A DNA stretch of 64,000 nucleotides from Teratosphaeria epicoccoides. Its lineage: Eukaryota; Ascomycota; Dothideomycetes; Mycosphaerellales; Teratosphaeriaceae. The notes under the pieces are model-generated. The model saw only the letters and a list, made by a program, of their open reading frames with translations. It had not been told where the DNA came from and made no database searches. Numbering within the stretch: the stretch's first letter is position 1; every line of letters begins with the position of its first letter. The stretch spans positions 496,001 to 560,000 of the forward strand of contig JADDMT010000006.1 in assembly GCA_021401465.1 (NCBI GenBank), in the 5' to 3' direction. Positions 24,331 to 35,760 of this stretch are shown one piece after another. The position numbers and the translations under genes were made by a program.

Positions 24331-26427
24331 ATGTCGTGGAAGCTGACCAAGAGTATGTCCTCACAGACATCTACGGACTCGCGCACGTACAGAACCCCCG
24401 TCAAGTGCTGACATCTGCACAGAGTTGAAAGAGACGCATCTCGCCCCGCTCGCCAACACCTTCTCGCGCTCCTCCTCGCAGTCGACCGTCACCAACGACC
24501 CCGCTAAAGCCCCCTCCACCGCCGCCGCGTCCGGTACCCAAACTCCAACCTCGCAAGCTTCCACCGCGCCCACCTCTGGGAGCAGCAATGGCTCAGACAC
24601 ACAAGGCATCGCTGCTTCAGAAGCCATGTTGTCGCCTCCACCCGCCGCCGCACGACCGGGCGTTTTGATCCTCACTTTACACGAAGCGCGCGGCTTTAGC
24701 TTGCCGCCAGGCGCCGAGCAGGCTTTCGCGCAACGGGGCCACGGCAGCAGTATGAGCGCCGGCGGCAGCTTTGCAGGCAGTTATATGGGCAATAGCGCGC
24801 GCCCGGGCTCGCAACAGGCTCAGCAGCAATACCGGCCAGCCTCGGCAACCGGCGGTGGCATCAACAGCGTGCCCTCCACGCATGGAAGGTACAACAGCAA
24901 GTACCTGCCCTACGCACTGGTGGACTTCGACAAACAGCAAATATTCGTTAATGCTGTTGGAGGCAGCCCGGAGAATCCTATTTGGGCCGGCGAGAGCACG
25001 CAATACAAGTTCGATGTCAGTCGAGCCACAGAGATAAATCTGTCGCTGTACATTAGGAACCCGAATGCGCCGCCAAATGCTGGACGACAGCAGGATATCT
25101 TCATCGGAACTGTTCGACTGACGCCCAAGTTCACCGAGGACGCGGCAGCGAATGCACCTGCGCCAGTAGCCTCAGACAGCAAGAAGAAGGATGCGAGAGG
25201 CATGCCACCGCCGCCAGCGACCGCCACGAATGGACAGGTGGGTGTGCATTGGCATGACGTGCAATTCGGCACTGGTGCTATGCGGATAGGTGTCAAATTC
25301 GTGGAGAACAAGCAGCGATCGCTCAAGATTGAGGACTTTGACCTGCTCAAGGTTGTCGGAAAGGGCAGCTTCGGCAAGGTCATGCAAGTCATGAAGAAGG
25401 ACACACAGCGGATTTACGCCTTGAAGACACTTCGAAAACAGCACATCATTAGCAGATCAGAAGTCGCGCATACATTGGCCGAGCGATCAGTACTGGCACA
25501 GATTAACAACCCATTCATTGTTCCACTCAAGTTCAGCTTCCAGAGTCCGGAGAAGCTCTATCTGGTCCTGGCGTTCGTCAATGGAGGCGAGCTATTCCAT
25601 CATCTGCAGCGGGAGCAGCGCTTCGATATCAACAGGTCGCGGTTCTATGCTGCTGAGCTGCTATGTGCGCTTGAATGTCTTCATGGCTTTGGTGTCATTT
25701 ACAGAGACCTAAAGCCGGAGAATATCCTGCTCGATTATGTCGGACATATCGCGTTGTGCGATTTTGGGTTGTGCAAGCTGGATATGAAAGATGAGGACAA
25801 GACAAATACGTTCTGTGGGACACCAGAGTATTTGGCGCCGGAGCTGCTGCATGGGCAAGGCTATACCAAGGCGGTTGACTGGTGGACGCTTGGGGTCTTG
25901 GTGTATGAGATGTTGACTGGCTTACCTCCGTAAGTTTTCTTGAGCTCGACTGCGTTCGGAGAAGGTGCTGTGCTGACCGCTTCGACAGCTTTTATGATGA
26001 AAATACCAACGAGATGTATCGCAAGATCCTGGCGGAACCACTCACCTTCCCAGGTCCAGAGGTTGTGCCTCCGGCGGCAAGGGACCTGCTCACCAAACTT
26101 CTCGACCGCGATCCAACACGCCGTCTGGGCACTAACGGTGCAAGTGAAATTAAGGCTCACCCATTCTTCCATAGCATCGACTGGCGCAAGCTACTCGACC
26201 GGAAATACGAGCCCAGTTTCAAGCCGAATGTAACAGATGAACTGGACACGGCGAATTTCGACAAGGAATTTACGAGCGAGGCGCCAACGGATTCATATGT
26301 GGAGGGGCCGATGTTGAGTCAGACTATGCAGCAGCAGTTTGCCGGGTGGTCATACAATCGGCCGGTGGAGGGGCTGGGAGATGCGGGAGGCAGTATCGTG
26401 CAAGGCAACGCTTTCGACCAGCGGTAG
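24331..26427 (+). CDS. YPK1: AGC kinase Ypk1 (TORC2 effector)
   Basis: Three exons: 24331-24352, 24423-25929 and 25989-26427 (655 aa). The 22-nt first exon encodes MSWKLTK and splices to KLKETHLAPLANTFSRSS; both introns have GTATGT/GTAAGT donors. The N-terminal half carries a C2-like region (about residues 85-240). The kinase domain has the glycine loop GKGSFGKV (near residue 320), catalytic YRDLKPEN (near 432), DFG in CDFGLC (near 452) and the activation loop TFCGTPEYLAPE, whose Thr is the expected PDK1 site. The C-terminal hydrophobic motif is FAGWSY. It matches budding-yeast Ypk1 closely, including HTLAER and LKFSFQSPEKLY. Ypk1 acts below TORC2 and PDK1-type kinases in sphingolipid and plasma-membrane homeostasis. 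Sch9 is the main alternative, but the tail (QFAGWSYNRP, then GSIVQG) fits Ypk1 better. Confidence 0.93.
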
Positions 26428-29400
26428 GCGGCCGATGTGGAAGTCGGAGCTGGAGGCGATTGGATCGCCAAGGTCGAGCAGCGAGAGATCGGCATTGACG
26501 ATGGTTGTGCGCGGTTATGATCAATGTGCCGGAGGGCTAGAAGTCTGGACAGTGCAGGTCAATGCGGCATAGCGGTTTCGGTAGAGAAGGGATGGCGAGC
26601 CTAGATGAGAAGGAAGGGCGTGACTCCAAAGATGATGCCCAAAAGTTTTCTACGCTGACCGGATGGGATGAGAGGTACGTTGATACACCTGACGTGAAAG
26701 CTGGAGTCCTCAATGCAATACAACGATATTCCAGCAGGTCTGGTGGCTGGTCTTCCTGACAGCTTTCGCTTACGCAAGTCTCATGAACGTCGGGTTCTGG
26801 AGGTGCCTCTACACTTGATGCGTCCTTGGCACAGACTTCTGCTCTTGACGGTCAACGAGCAATAGGCATGCACTAACGCCCCTTCTGCCCTTCTTATCAA
26901 ACGTGCTAGTCTTTCGTCACAGGCAACCCGGCCGTAATTGTGACCCGACAATCTTGCTCAATCATGCGAAGTCAGGCTATGTCTTTTGCACAAGAGCGTC
27001 GTTGCCTGTGTGTCAGCAGCTCATGTCTCCGAAGTGGTGGAAGGTGCCGCGTTCCGACTTGACGGTCTGGAGCTGGTACTTGCGGCACGCTGTAAACTGC
27101 CGTTCGTAACCCGAGATGTATTGATCTGCTTGTTTGTCGCCAACATGAGCCTGGAGCAAGCGACGACTGCTGGTGTTGGCCATGCTGACTTGTCAATATG
27201 CGTAAAACGGACGACGAGCTCTGCGAAAGCTGAACAGGACGCCTTCATCCGTGCTGTTTTATATTGCCACAGCCATACCATCGCCACGGTCTTTCACTTA
27301 TACGGGTAGCCCTACCAATTGGAATGGACATCAGCCGTCTCCCGCAGTTCTGTTATTTTGTCAAATCCAGTTAGGTCACGCCACGAGATGATATACTCGA
27401 GAATCGCATTGTCAGAAGCTGGAATGTTTATCATCGTCCTGGTCCCTGAAATAGCATACGTCCCGTGCCCTGGATCCGGGCCTTGCCTCATGGTCCATAG
27501 TCATGCACGTTGGCATGCATAACGTAGAAGGACGGGTCCGCCGGGCTCGGAGGCTCGCAAGGAGATTGGACATCTATCCTGCGACCTGCATGTGGCCGGC
27601 GGCGTGGATTCCTATGTCGCATCCAGAGCAAACTCCATTGAATGCCGCCAGGGAATTGGCGATAGTAGTTGTGGCTAACAGCGAGCCAGGTCGCTCTTGT
27701 TGGTATATCTACGGGAAATGACATTGTTGAGATCCCCTGTCAGGCAGCGTTCCTGGTTAGCGACCCGAACTGTGTAATTGACGACAAGTCCGAAATACAG
27801 ACATCCTACGCCATGTTCGGCTGGGAAGGTGTGATTGCCCGCGACCACGAGCTTGCTTTTGCTGGATTTGTCAGCACCGTCACTGCTAAGGGCAGCCATC
27901 GAACAAAGTGGATTGACTTGGGTTGTCTCGATCGTACTTCAGCCACTCTAGGTATGGCCAAGCCGCGAACCGATTGCTGAGCTTGCTTCAGGTATCCGGA
28001 CAAAGCCGCGATGCCGCCTGGAATATGTTGGCATGACCACGACGCTACATTGGAAGAGTGGTGCTCATTCAAGAAAGTATGCATTGAAGTGGATTTGCGA
28101 AGTGTTGTTGATGTGAGTAGCCAAGAAGTCATCGAAGAGCGCTGATGAGTCATATGTTGCATCCAATTGAGACGGTTTGTTCATCAAGCATCTCACAGCA
28201 CGGTATAGGCTTCACGCTCGACATGCATGAGGTTTGACCTGAGCGCAGTAGCGGCATCGCTGTCCCTCTGCCGGACTTGGTGTGGCTTACCATTCCTTGC
28301 GGACCAGTTGCTTACAGCCGGGCGCCGATGAATCCCGGCCGCTTTGGCAGCCATGAGGTGATGCAGCGACCACAGCGAGGAGACTAGACCAGAAGAATAT
28401 CGCCCACTAGCAACCAGGAATTTGAGGAATGTCAGGATGAGAACAGGCTTTTCACTGGTCTTGATTCACGAGGCAGATCATTCTTAGCTTGACAGTGATG
28501 GGACTGAAACCCGCGCAGGCGCACCCCTTCCATACCGTAAATGCACTTGACCATGTCGCTGACGCCGGTACAGGGTGGTTGTTGGTCAAAGGGCGGCGTC
28601 GGGAAAGAACTATTCTCCCTCGCGTCAACTTGTACAAGACATGGCTTACAGCGACAGATGTGGACTTCCTTCGTCTACAGGTCCTATTGATCTTCGCGTA
28701 GCGGCTGCCATCCTGTTCATGCTTTATCCCAACGGGTGAGTCTCATAGCACAGACTGCAGCCGTGGTCAGCTGCTCAGCCCATCATTAGATTGAGTGCTT
28801 TTCGCGGGAGTAGCTAAGTCGCGACATCCGGCCCGATGCTGCGCTTAGATGCTGTATGACCTCGGCTACGATCTCTTCTTACCCAACGACGGTGGGATGG
28901 TGTACACGCTTGAGTGATATATAAACCTTGGCGTCCACCGTTGCGCCTCCAAGTCTAGCTGAAAGACTGATTCGCCCTATCTTACCGGCCTTTGCTCGCT
29001 GATAGCGCTGTGTTTGATCCTGAAAGATATCTGCTGTGCAGGGCCACTCGGTAGATGGTGATTGACTTCGAGATGATGGTCGCCGAAATCGTCCTGATAC
29101 GTGACCGGCTTGCCGTGGTCAGTCTCGAAGACCTTGCCAGCAGGGGGCAAGCTGCCAAAGATGTCCGATGCTTCGCAACCGGCCAGGACTCCACAATCCT
29201 TGGCAGATTCATATGCCTCCTTCAGATTCATTTCTGGCACAAGAGCGTCAAGAACCACTGCCTTGCTCCGAAATTCAGCCAACCCTGCATATACGTTATG
29301 GACCGCGACCCTGGTCCCCTGAGCGACGCGCGGATCGCCTGCGACGGGTTTTAATAAGAGATACAGGTCAACGTCCTCGCCATCCAAGCGACGGCCTAGG

Positions 29401-29536
29401 TCGGCAGCGAGGAGACTTGTGTGACTTCGACTGGTAAGGCTCTAATGGGCTTCGCATGGCAACTTCAATCGCGGTCCTGCGTTGGTCATTTCAAATAGCT
29501 GTTCAGATGTGGAGAACTCGCATACGCGAAGTTTCG
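26428..29536. other. Gene-poor stretch downstream of YPK1
   Basis: About 3.1 kb with no intact gene. From 28977 to 29387 a minus-strand open frame of 136 codons (DGEDVDLYLLLKPVAGDP onwards) may be the C-terminal part of the broken HET gene that follows, but I cannot confirm this. The remaining short ORFs show no motif. Confidence 0.45.
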
Positions 29537-30349
29537 TCATTTTCTGAAAACACTCAGACTGGACGCGAGCGAAACACTATTGCGGAAAACGCTCGAAGTG
29601 CTGGACGCTGTGCAGTCTGACCAAGCAAGGATAGAAAGATCGGTGGAAGCCCTCATAAAGTCTGCTTGCAACCGCTGGAAAGCCTTTTCGCCTTCGCCGC
29701 AAACAAAAGGTAGGTTGACACACAAGATGAGCACACGCCTCGTCCTCGATCCTCGTGGTCAAGCGTGATGAAGCCCACGACAGTTTTCGCGCAACGCAGA
29801 CTGCATCTAACGGCTTCACCTTGAGCAGCACTTCCGGCTCAATGTTCATGAGCTGTGATGCACGCGCAGCCAGATCTTGCAGCAGCCCATAATGTGTCCA
29901 ATAGTGGCTCTGAAAGCTAGCTTTGAAAGGTGGCTAGCAGGTCCTGTAGTGTCCAGCCTCAACTCCACCATCGATTAGTATTAAGCCTCCGCCAGCTATC
30001 TGCCTCAGTCATCGGAGCGGTCGGTGGTGAATCAGCCGGACAGACGTGACAGATTGTAGCTGATTGACACCAGGCGAACATGGAATTTATTGCTTCTGAC
30101 AGCTCCGACGAGCTCGACTTGTTGATACAGCAGGTGTCAATCCAAGGCCATCCAAGGCCATCCTTCAAAATTTGCTGGCATGCACTGCACTTTTGTCCGT
30201 CCCTGCTGAGCGTTCGCTGCGTCGACATTAGGCAAGATCTCGGAAAGAACTTCATCTTCGCGCCATGTGTGCAAGAGGATCGTGTAGTGGACCTTGTCGG
30301 CTGTCTGAAAACACTGGAGCTCGTAGGTGTAGGCATTGAACAGCCACAT
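29537..30349 (-). pseudogene. Broken heterokaryon-incompatibility (HET) domain gene
   Basis: Consecutive pieces of a HET domain lie in order on the minus strand but in different frames. An ATG at 30349 opens MWLFNAYTYELQCFQTADK, then ILLHTWREDEV. Near 30180 the frame shifts to QQILKDGLGWPWIDTCCINK, then SSSELSEAINSMFAWC and SWRRLNTNRWWS, which stops at TGA 29959-29961. The residues after that stop (GWTLQDLLA) continue the usual HET wording, so an Arg codon CGA has probably become TGA. Further pieces are KLSWASSRLTTRIEDEA (29849-29577) and LPFVCGEGEKAFQRLQ, then STDLSILAW (29734-29537), in two more frames. HET proteins control non-self recognition at hyphal fusion. At least three breaks make this copy non-functional. 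Confidence 0.8.
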
Positions 30350-31054
30350 CTTGGGCCTAGGTCAAACTGTTTGGTGATCAACTGCAGAGGCGCTCAGCCT
30401 TGTGAGGTTGCCGAGCTGGATGGCGTTACAATCAGCTGGGCGGACTTCCGTTCGAGACTGGACGATACCGAGGCCGGAGTGATCGACCGGAACGTATCAA
30501 AAGCTCCTTTGGTAGAGAAAGGTGCATTGCCACTCCCGCTCGCGACGACCTTGTAAGCAACGTGATTACCAGTATTAGCTGGCCGAGTTCAACGCACTGC
30601 AGATCCCGTGCCATGTAGCTACATGTACATTGTAGTTGGACGCCCTCCCCGGCGTCTTGCCACGAGGCACAAGGACTTGCCGTGGGAGTCTTCGCTATGC
30701 CTATTCGTGCACGTACGCTCTCGCATGTTTTCTAGAACAGTCTGTGACACTTGGGGAATGGATCGGTCAAATCCTTGTATGTGCAATGACGGACAGCGTC
30801 AACAGTCTACTACATCAGGCAACAATCGGGAAGTAGTCGCCGTGGCAGCCGTTGACGCTTTCGGCTAGCACGATGTGACCCAGCGGCACATGCATCCATG
30901 TAACTGGAGCCCGGGGCTCGGCAGCAGATTCTCCGACCGAGCTAGCGAAAGCTCAATTTGCGATTTCATGTTGTCGACTTCGCCTCGATCAGTACGCGTT
31001 GGGGGCTCGAGCCTCACTGGACTGTCACATGCTTCGACTTCAATATTGAAAAGC
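30350..31054. other. Intergenic, between HET relic and ADA2
   Basis: About 700 bp. The ADA2 frame stays open upstream of its likely ATG back to 30875, but without a convincing conserved peptide. No other gene was seen; the ADA2 promoter presumably lies here. Confidence 0.4.
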
Positions 31055-32605
31055 ATGGGCCTCATTACAAAAGCAAAAGGCGCGCCGAAAGGCGACGCTT
31101 CCGCCGGCGGAGGCGTCAAATACATCTGCAACATCTGCTCCAACGACATCACAGCTACCGTTCGGATACGATGCGCGAGCAAACAGTGCAATGATTACGA
31201 CCTATGCGTTCCCTGTTTCTCCCAAGGCAAACAAAACCTTCACCATGACGCGCGCACGCATCCATATCAGGTCATTGAGCCGCATAGCATACCCATCTTT
31301 GATGAGACATGGGGCGCCGACGAGGAACTGCTGTTGCTTGAGGGCGCGGAGCAGTATGGTCTGGGCTCTTGGTCAGATATCGCGGATTATATTGGCGGAT
31401 ATAGGGAGAAGGACGAAGTGCGGGATCACTACATCAAGATATATATCGAGAGCTCCAAATTCCCACTTCCAGAGCGCGCCAGTCCGAGCGACAAAAGACT
31501 GAGTGATAGTGTACCGCGAGAAGAGTTTCAGGCTAGGAAGAAGAGGAGAATCGAGGAGCGAAAGGAGAAGATCGCGGATAATGCGCTCACTGTGCCGAAT
31601 CCTGCGAAACCAACGAGCAGTATCCCAAGTTGTCATGAGGTTGCTGGTTTTATGCCTGGTAGATTGGAGTTCGAGTCAGAATACTTCAACGAGGCGGAAG
31701 AAGCCGTACAGCACATGCAGTTCTCGCCCGATGAGGGACCAAATCCGCAGACCGGCCACTTCGATCCAGAGACGGAGCTGAAGATGGTAGTCATGAGCAT
31801 ATATAATGATCGGTTGACTGCAAGGATTGATCGAAAGAAGATAATATTCAATCACAAACTGCTGGAATACAGGAAGAATTCTGCAATCGAAAAGAAGAAG
31901 ACGAAGGAGCAGCAGACATTGTTCAATAAGTTGAAGCCGTTCGCGAGAATGATGTCTCATTCGGACTTCATGACATTCTCTGAGGACTTGGAAAAGGAGC
32001 TGAATCTAAGGCAGGCTATTGCGCAGTTGCAGGAATGGCGAAAGTTCAGAGTGTCTACATTAGTGGGCGGGGAGAAGTATGAAGCAGAGAAGGCTGCGCG
32101 AGTCGCACGAAGTACGCAGGCAATGGGCCAGTTCGATCGTATTAATGGATTCAGCGGTGGACGCGCAAACCGGCCTCAACCTCCCGAGACAGCAACTGCA
32201 GTCACCGAATACACATCCAAAGACCTTCCTGTTCGACTGTCTGCTTCTAGCAATGGCGCAAACGGCAACCTTCCAACACCGCCCCACTCGGACACCTCGC
32301 CTTCGAAACAATCCGCATCACAAATTGCCGCGATACCCAATCTCCCTATCGCCAAATACGACGAGGAACATGCGCCCGACCTGCATCTACTTTTGCCACA
32401 GGAGAGAGACGTTTGCGCAAAGCTTCATTTGCAACCGAAAGCGTATATTGCGATCAAGAATGAGGTGCTGCAGCAGGCGGTGGCAAATGATGGAAAGTTG
32501 AAGAAAAAGCAGGTCAGGGAGATCAGTCGCATTGATACTACTAAGGGTGGAAGGTTGTTCGAGTTTTGGGTGCAGAGCGGGTGGATCGACAATGCTGCTA
32601 AATAG
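31055..32605 (+). CDS. ADA2: SAGA complex adaptor Ada2
   Basis: Single exon, 516 aa from the ATG at 31055 (MGLITKAKGAPKG). The frame is open from 30875, but the usual Ada2 start lies just ahead of the ZZ finger, which favours 31055. Domains in order: ZZ zinc finger at about 20-65 (CNICSNDI, RCASKQCNDYDLCVPCF); SANT/Myb-like domain at about 75-125 (WGADEELLLLEGAEQYGLGS, then WSDIADYIGG); a central Ada2 helical region (TARIDRKKIIFNHKLLEYRK); and a C-terminal SWIRM domain (LHLQPKAYIAIKNEVLQQAV, FEFWVQSGWI). Ada2 binds and stimulates the Gcn5 acetyltransferase in the SAGA and ADA histone-modifying complexes. All domains are present and the length is typical. Confidence 0.95.
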   Translation: MGLITKAKGAPKGDASAGGGVKYICNICSNDITATVRIRCASKQCNDYDLCVPCFSQGKQNLHHDARTHPYQVIEPHSIPIFDETWGADEELLLLEGAEQYGLGSWSDIADYIGGYREKDEVRDHYIKIYIESSKFPLPERASPSDKRLSDSVPREEFQARKKRRIEERKEKIADNALTVPNPAKPTSSIPSCHEVAGFMPGRLEFESEYFNEAEEAVQHMQFSPDEGPNPQTGHFDPETELKMVVMSIYNDRLTARIDRKKIIFNHKLLEYRKNSAIEKKKTKEQQTLFNKLKPFARMMSHSDFMTFSEDLEKELNLRQAIAQLQEWRKFRVSTLVGGEKYEAEKAARVARSTQAMGQFDRINGFSGGRANRPQPPETATAVTEYTSKDLPVRLSASSNGANGNLPTPPHSDTSPSKQSASQIAAIPNLPIAKYDEEHAPDLHLLLPQERDVCAKLHLQPKAYIAIKNEVLQQAVANDGKLKKKQVREISRIDTTKGGRLFEFWVQSGWIDNAAK

Positions 32606-33283
32606 GAGCAGCGGCATTCAACAGAGCCGCCACATCGGCGAGGGGGGAAGGGTGAGACTTAGTCAAGGTATGGAGCGCCGTATTAGACTGCGACGTGCAT
32701 CAAATTGAGAGGGTGCCACAAGGCAAAGTGTATAGTACCATCACGGCTGAGTATAGCAGGCCCAAAGCTTCGACATGAGGACATGAGCAATGGGAGCCGA
32801 AGCTTACAAAACCACTCAGTCTCGCTCAATGGTGACTTGTGTGCTCTGTCGATTGCGGGATTGCATCTCGCTGCTACTTTAGTACTGCAGCTGTTCGGAA
32901 GTACCTGGGTGTATGTCAACCTTTGATCGGAATACGGCTCAGGCGAGTCTGTCTGAACAGGAAGGCACGCTACCATGCAAGCTATCTACAACCAACATGC
33001 ATCTTTGACAGCGGTCCACTGTGTGGCGTCGCCCGTGCGTTGAATGTTGACATGCAGCAAGCATCAAGACCTTTTCTAATGCATGCGGCGCATGGAAAGG
33101 CGTCCAGGGTTGCCCATCCAAAGCGGAAGGGATTTTGCTCAACCTGACCCCACCTATAGAATCAAGCACTTCTGTTGCACGTTCCTCTCCACCGCTGGTA
33201 AACAAGCCGAAAGTGTCATTCCCAAGTAGACAATTCAGCAGACAACAACAACAACAAAAACAACAAAACATAAGAACGTGACA
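32606..33283. other. Intergenic / PGI promoter and CA-rich leader
   Basis: About 680 bp between ADA2 and glucose-6-phosphate isomerase. The last 50 bases (33232-33280) are an A/C-rich, CAA-repeated tract (ACAACAACAACAAAAACAAC) directly before the ATG, the kind of unstructured leader common on highly expressed fungal glycolytic genes. No ORF of note. Confidence 0.55.
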
Positions 33284-35003
33284 ATGCCAGGCTTCAGCCA
33301 AGCCAACGAGCTTCCAGCATGGAAGTCTCTTATGGACCACCACGACAAGCTTGGCCGTGGCATGGTCCTCAAGAACGAGTTCGAGAATGACCCCAAGCGC
33401 TTCAGTAAGTACAGCAAGACCTTCCACAATGAGGCCGACAAGAGCGAAGTCCTGTTCGACTTCTCCAAGAACTTCCTCACCGACGACACGCTGCCGCTGC
33501 TGGTCAAGCTGGCACAGGAGGCTAAGCTGGAGGAGCTGCGCGATGACATGTTCAAGGGCGAGAAGATCAACTTCACTGAAAACCGAGCGGTGTATCATCC
33601 GGCGTTGAGGAATGTCAAGAACGAGAAGATGGAGGTGGATGGCAAGAGCGTAGTCGACGAGGTCAACAGCGTGTTGGAGCACATGAAGGTATTTTCCGAG
33701 CAGGTCAGGAGCGGAGAGTGGAAGGGCTACTCTGGCAAGCCAATTGATACCGTCATCAACATTGGCATCGGCGGTAGCGATCTAGGCCCAGTCATGGTCA
33801 CCGAGGCGCTGAAGCCGTACGGCAAGCAGAACTTCAAGCTGCACTTCGTGTCCAACATTGATGGCACACACATCGCTGAGGCCCTCAAGAACAGCACCCC
33901 AGAGACTACTCTCTTCCTGATCGCGTCCAAGACCTTCACCACCGCCGAGACGACCACAAATGCCAACACCGCCAAGAAGTGGTTCCTGTCTCATGCCAAG
34001 CAAGAGGATGTCGCGAAGCACTTTGTTGCATTGTCCACCAACAAGGCTGAGGTCGAGAAGTTCGGTATCGACAGCAAGAACATGTTTGGCTTTGCCGACT
34101 GGGTTGGTGGCCGCTACAGTGTATGGAGTGCTATTGGCTTAAGCGTAGCACTTTACATTGGCTATGACAACTTCCATGAGTTCTTGGCGGGCGGTAATGC
34201 TATGGACCATCACTTCAGGACGGCGCCATTGGAAGAGAACATTCCTGTCATTGGTGGTCTGTTGAGCGTGTGGTACTCCGACTTCTTCGGTGCTCAGACG
34301 CATTTGGTTGCTCCGTGAGCTGAACCACTTCTCTCGACCACTGCGGACGAACGTATACTGACCATGAATGTACAGATTCGACCAGTACATGCACCGTTTC
34401 CCAGCCTACCTGCAGCAGCTCTCTATGGAATCCAATGGCAAGGCCATCACCCGCTCTGGCGACTACGTCAAGTACACCACAGGCGCCATCCTCTTCGGCG
34501 AGCCCGCCACAAACGCTCAGCACTCCTTCTTCCAGCTCCTGCACCAAGGCACTAAGCTCATTCCCACCGACTTTATCCTCGCCGCAGAGTCTCACAATCC
34601 AGTCGAGAATAACCTTCATCAGAAGATGCTTGCATCCAATTTCTTTGCGCAGGCCGAGGCCCTCATGATCGGAAAGACGCCCGACACCGTCAAGGCTGAG
34701 GGTGCTGCAGACGAGCTGGTCCCGCACAAGGTCTTCTTAGGCAACAGGCCTACAACCAGCATTCTCGCGCAGAAGATCACGCCGGGCACGTTGGGCGCGT
34801 TGATTGCGTATTACGAGCATGTCACGTTCACGGAGGGCGCAATCTGGAACATCAACTCGTTTGACCAGTGGGGTGTGGAGCTGGGCAAGGCGTTGGCAAA
34901 GGGCATCCAAAAGGAGCTGGATACGAAGGAGGAGGTCAGCAGTCATGACAGCTCGACGAGTGGGCTGATCAATGCTTTCAAGAAGAAAGCTGGGCTGCTG
35001 TGA
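33284..35003 (+). CDS. PGI1: Glucose-6-phosphate isomerase
   Basis: Two exons, 33284-34314 and 34376-35003 (552 aa), with a 61-bp GTGAGC...ACAG intron; the junction restores LVAPFDQYMHRFPAYLQQLS. The enzyme interconverts glucose 6-phosphate and fructose 6-phosphate in glycolysis and gluconeogenesis, in the cytosol. Visible signatures: INIGIGGSDLGPVMVTEALK, HFVSNIDGTHIAEALK, FADWVGGRYSVWSAIGLS and the C-terminal PGI signature INSFDQWGVELGKALAK. The length is normal and all regions are intact. Codon use is strongly biased to C-ending codons, in line with high expression. A CAA-rich leader precedes the ATG. Confidence 0.97.
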
Positions 35004-35760
35004 AGCGAGGCTAGGAGAGGTAGGAATTTAGCGAAGCTTTATGCAAGATTGAAATCAGGGCGAATGAAAGCGAGTTCTGTTTGTGTTGATATCGTAGATG
35101 ATCGTGGTCACAGATAGATAGGTCTTGCTGCTTGTCAACCGGAATGAAGAATACGAAGCTGAAAGCTACTGTCTACTGTTTACCGAACGAGCATAATATG
35201 ATAGGAGGAGATCTAAATCGCTCACATTGCCCGACGGGACGACGTGTCTGAATTCATGATCGGAGCAGGCGTCGTGTTTATAATCTTGCCAATGATGTTC
35301 CCTGCCTAGGGCGTAGTATGAGTGGAGGACTTTGCTTGGATCGAGGAGTCATGGTCTGATGCATTTTGTGCCTAGGCTTGGTCCGCCAGACTCGTCCGTC
35401 CGCGGACGGTGCGGGTCTGGTCGCCAAGAAATTGACTTGATGGGCGGGAAGCAGCCCCTGAAGGATAGGAGACGAAAACTAAAAATTGCTGCGACAAGAG
35501 ATATTGCAATACTCTCATTTGTAGCTGTATCTTATCGAACTTGCGTGCAGTCACTTTGGCTGCCATTGTTACAAGGTTCTTGACCGCCTCTATTGGTGGT
35601 AATGCTACCGCCACCCTTAATGACAGATTGCCGACGAATGTGCAAAGTGCTGCAGTCCGCGTATTCAGGTCTCGCCTGTGTACTGGTCAAGCTCCTCGCC
35701 ATCGCTTTGACCGCGCAGAATTCTGTGATGACAATCTCGCGCCCTTGACTCAAGAGTTGC
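35004..35760. other. Intergenic, between PGI and a convergent minus-strand gene
   Basis: About 760 bp that should include the 3' UTRs of both convergent genes. It holds a 52-bp imperfect palindrome at 35377-35428, listed separately. No coding sequence recognised. Confidence 0.5.
35377..35428. repeat. 52-bp imperfect palindrome
   Basis: The arms CTTGGTCCGCCAGACTCGTC and GTGCGGGTCTGGTCGCCAAG flank a central perfect core CCGTCCGCGGACGG. Apart from a few mismatches and small offsets, the whole 52 bp is self-complementary, so it could form a hairpin in RNA or a cruciform in DNA. It is about 370 bp past the PGI stop and 330 bp past the stop of the convergent gene. Confidence 0.6.

Noticed and set aside
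30139..30162. 10-bp tandem duplication CCAAGGCCAT as cause of the HET frameshift
   Set aside because: The translated length across this duplication matches normal HET spacing (DGLGWPWIDT), so the shift lies elsewhere, near 30180.
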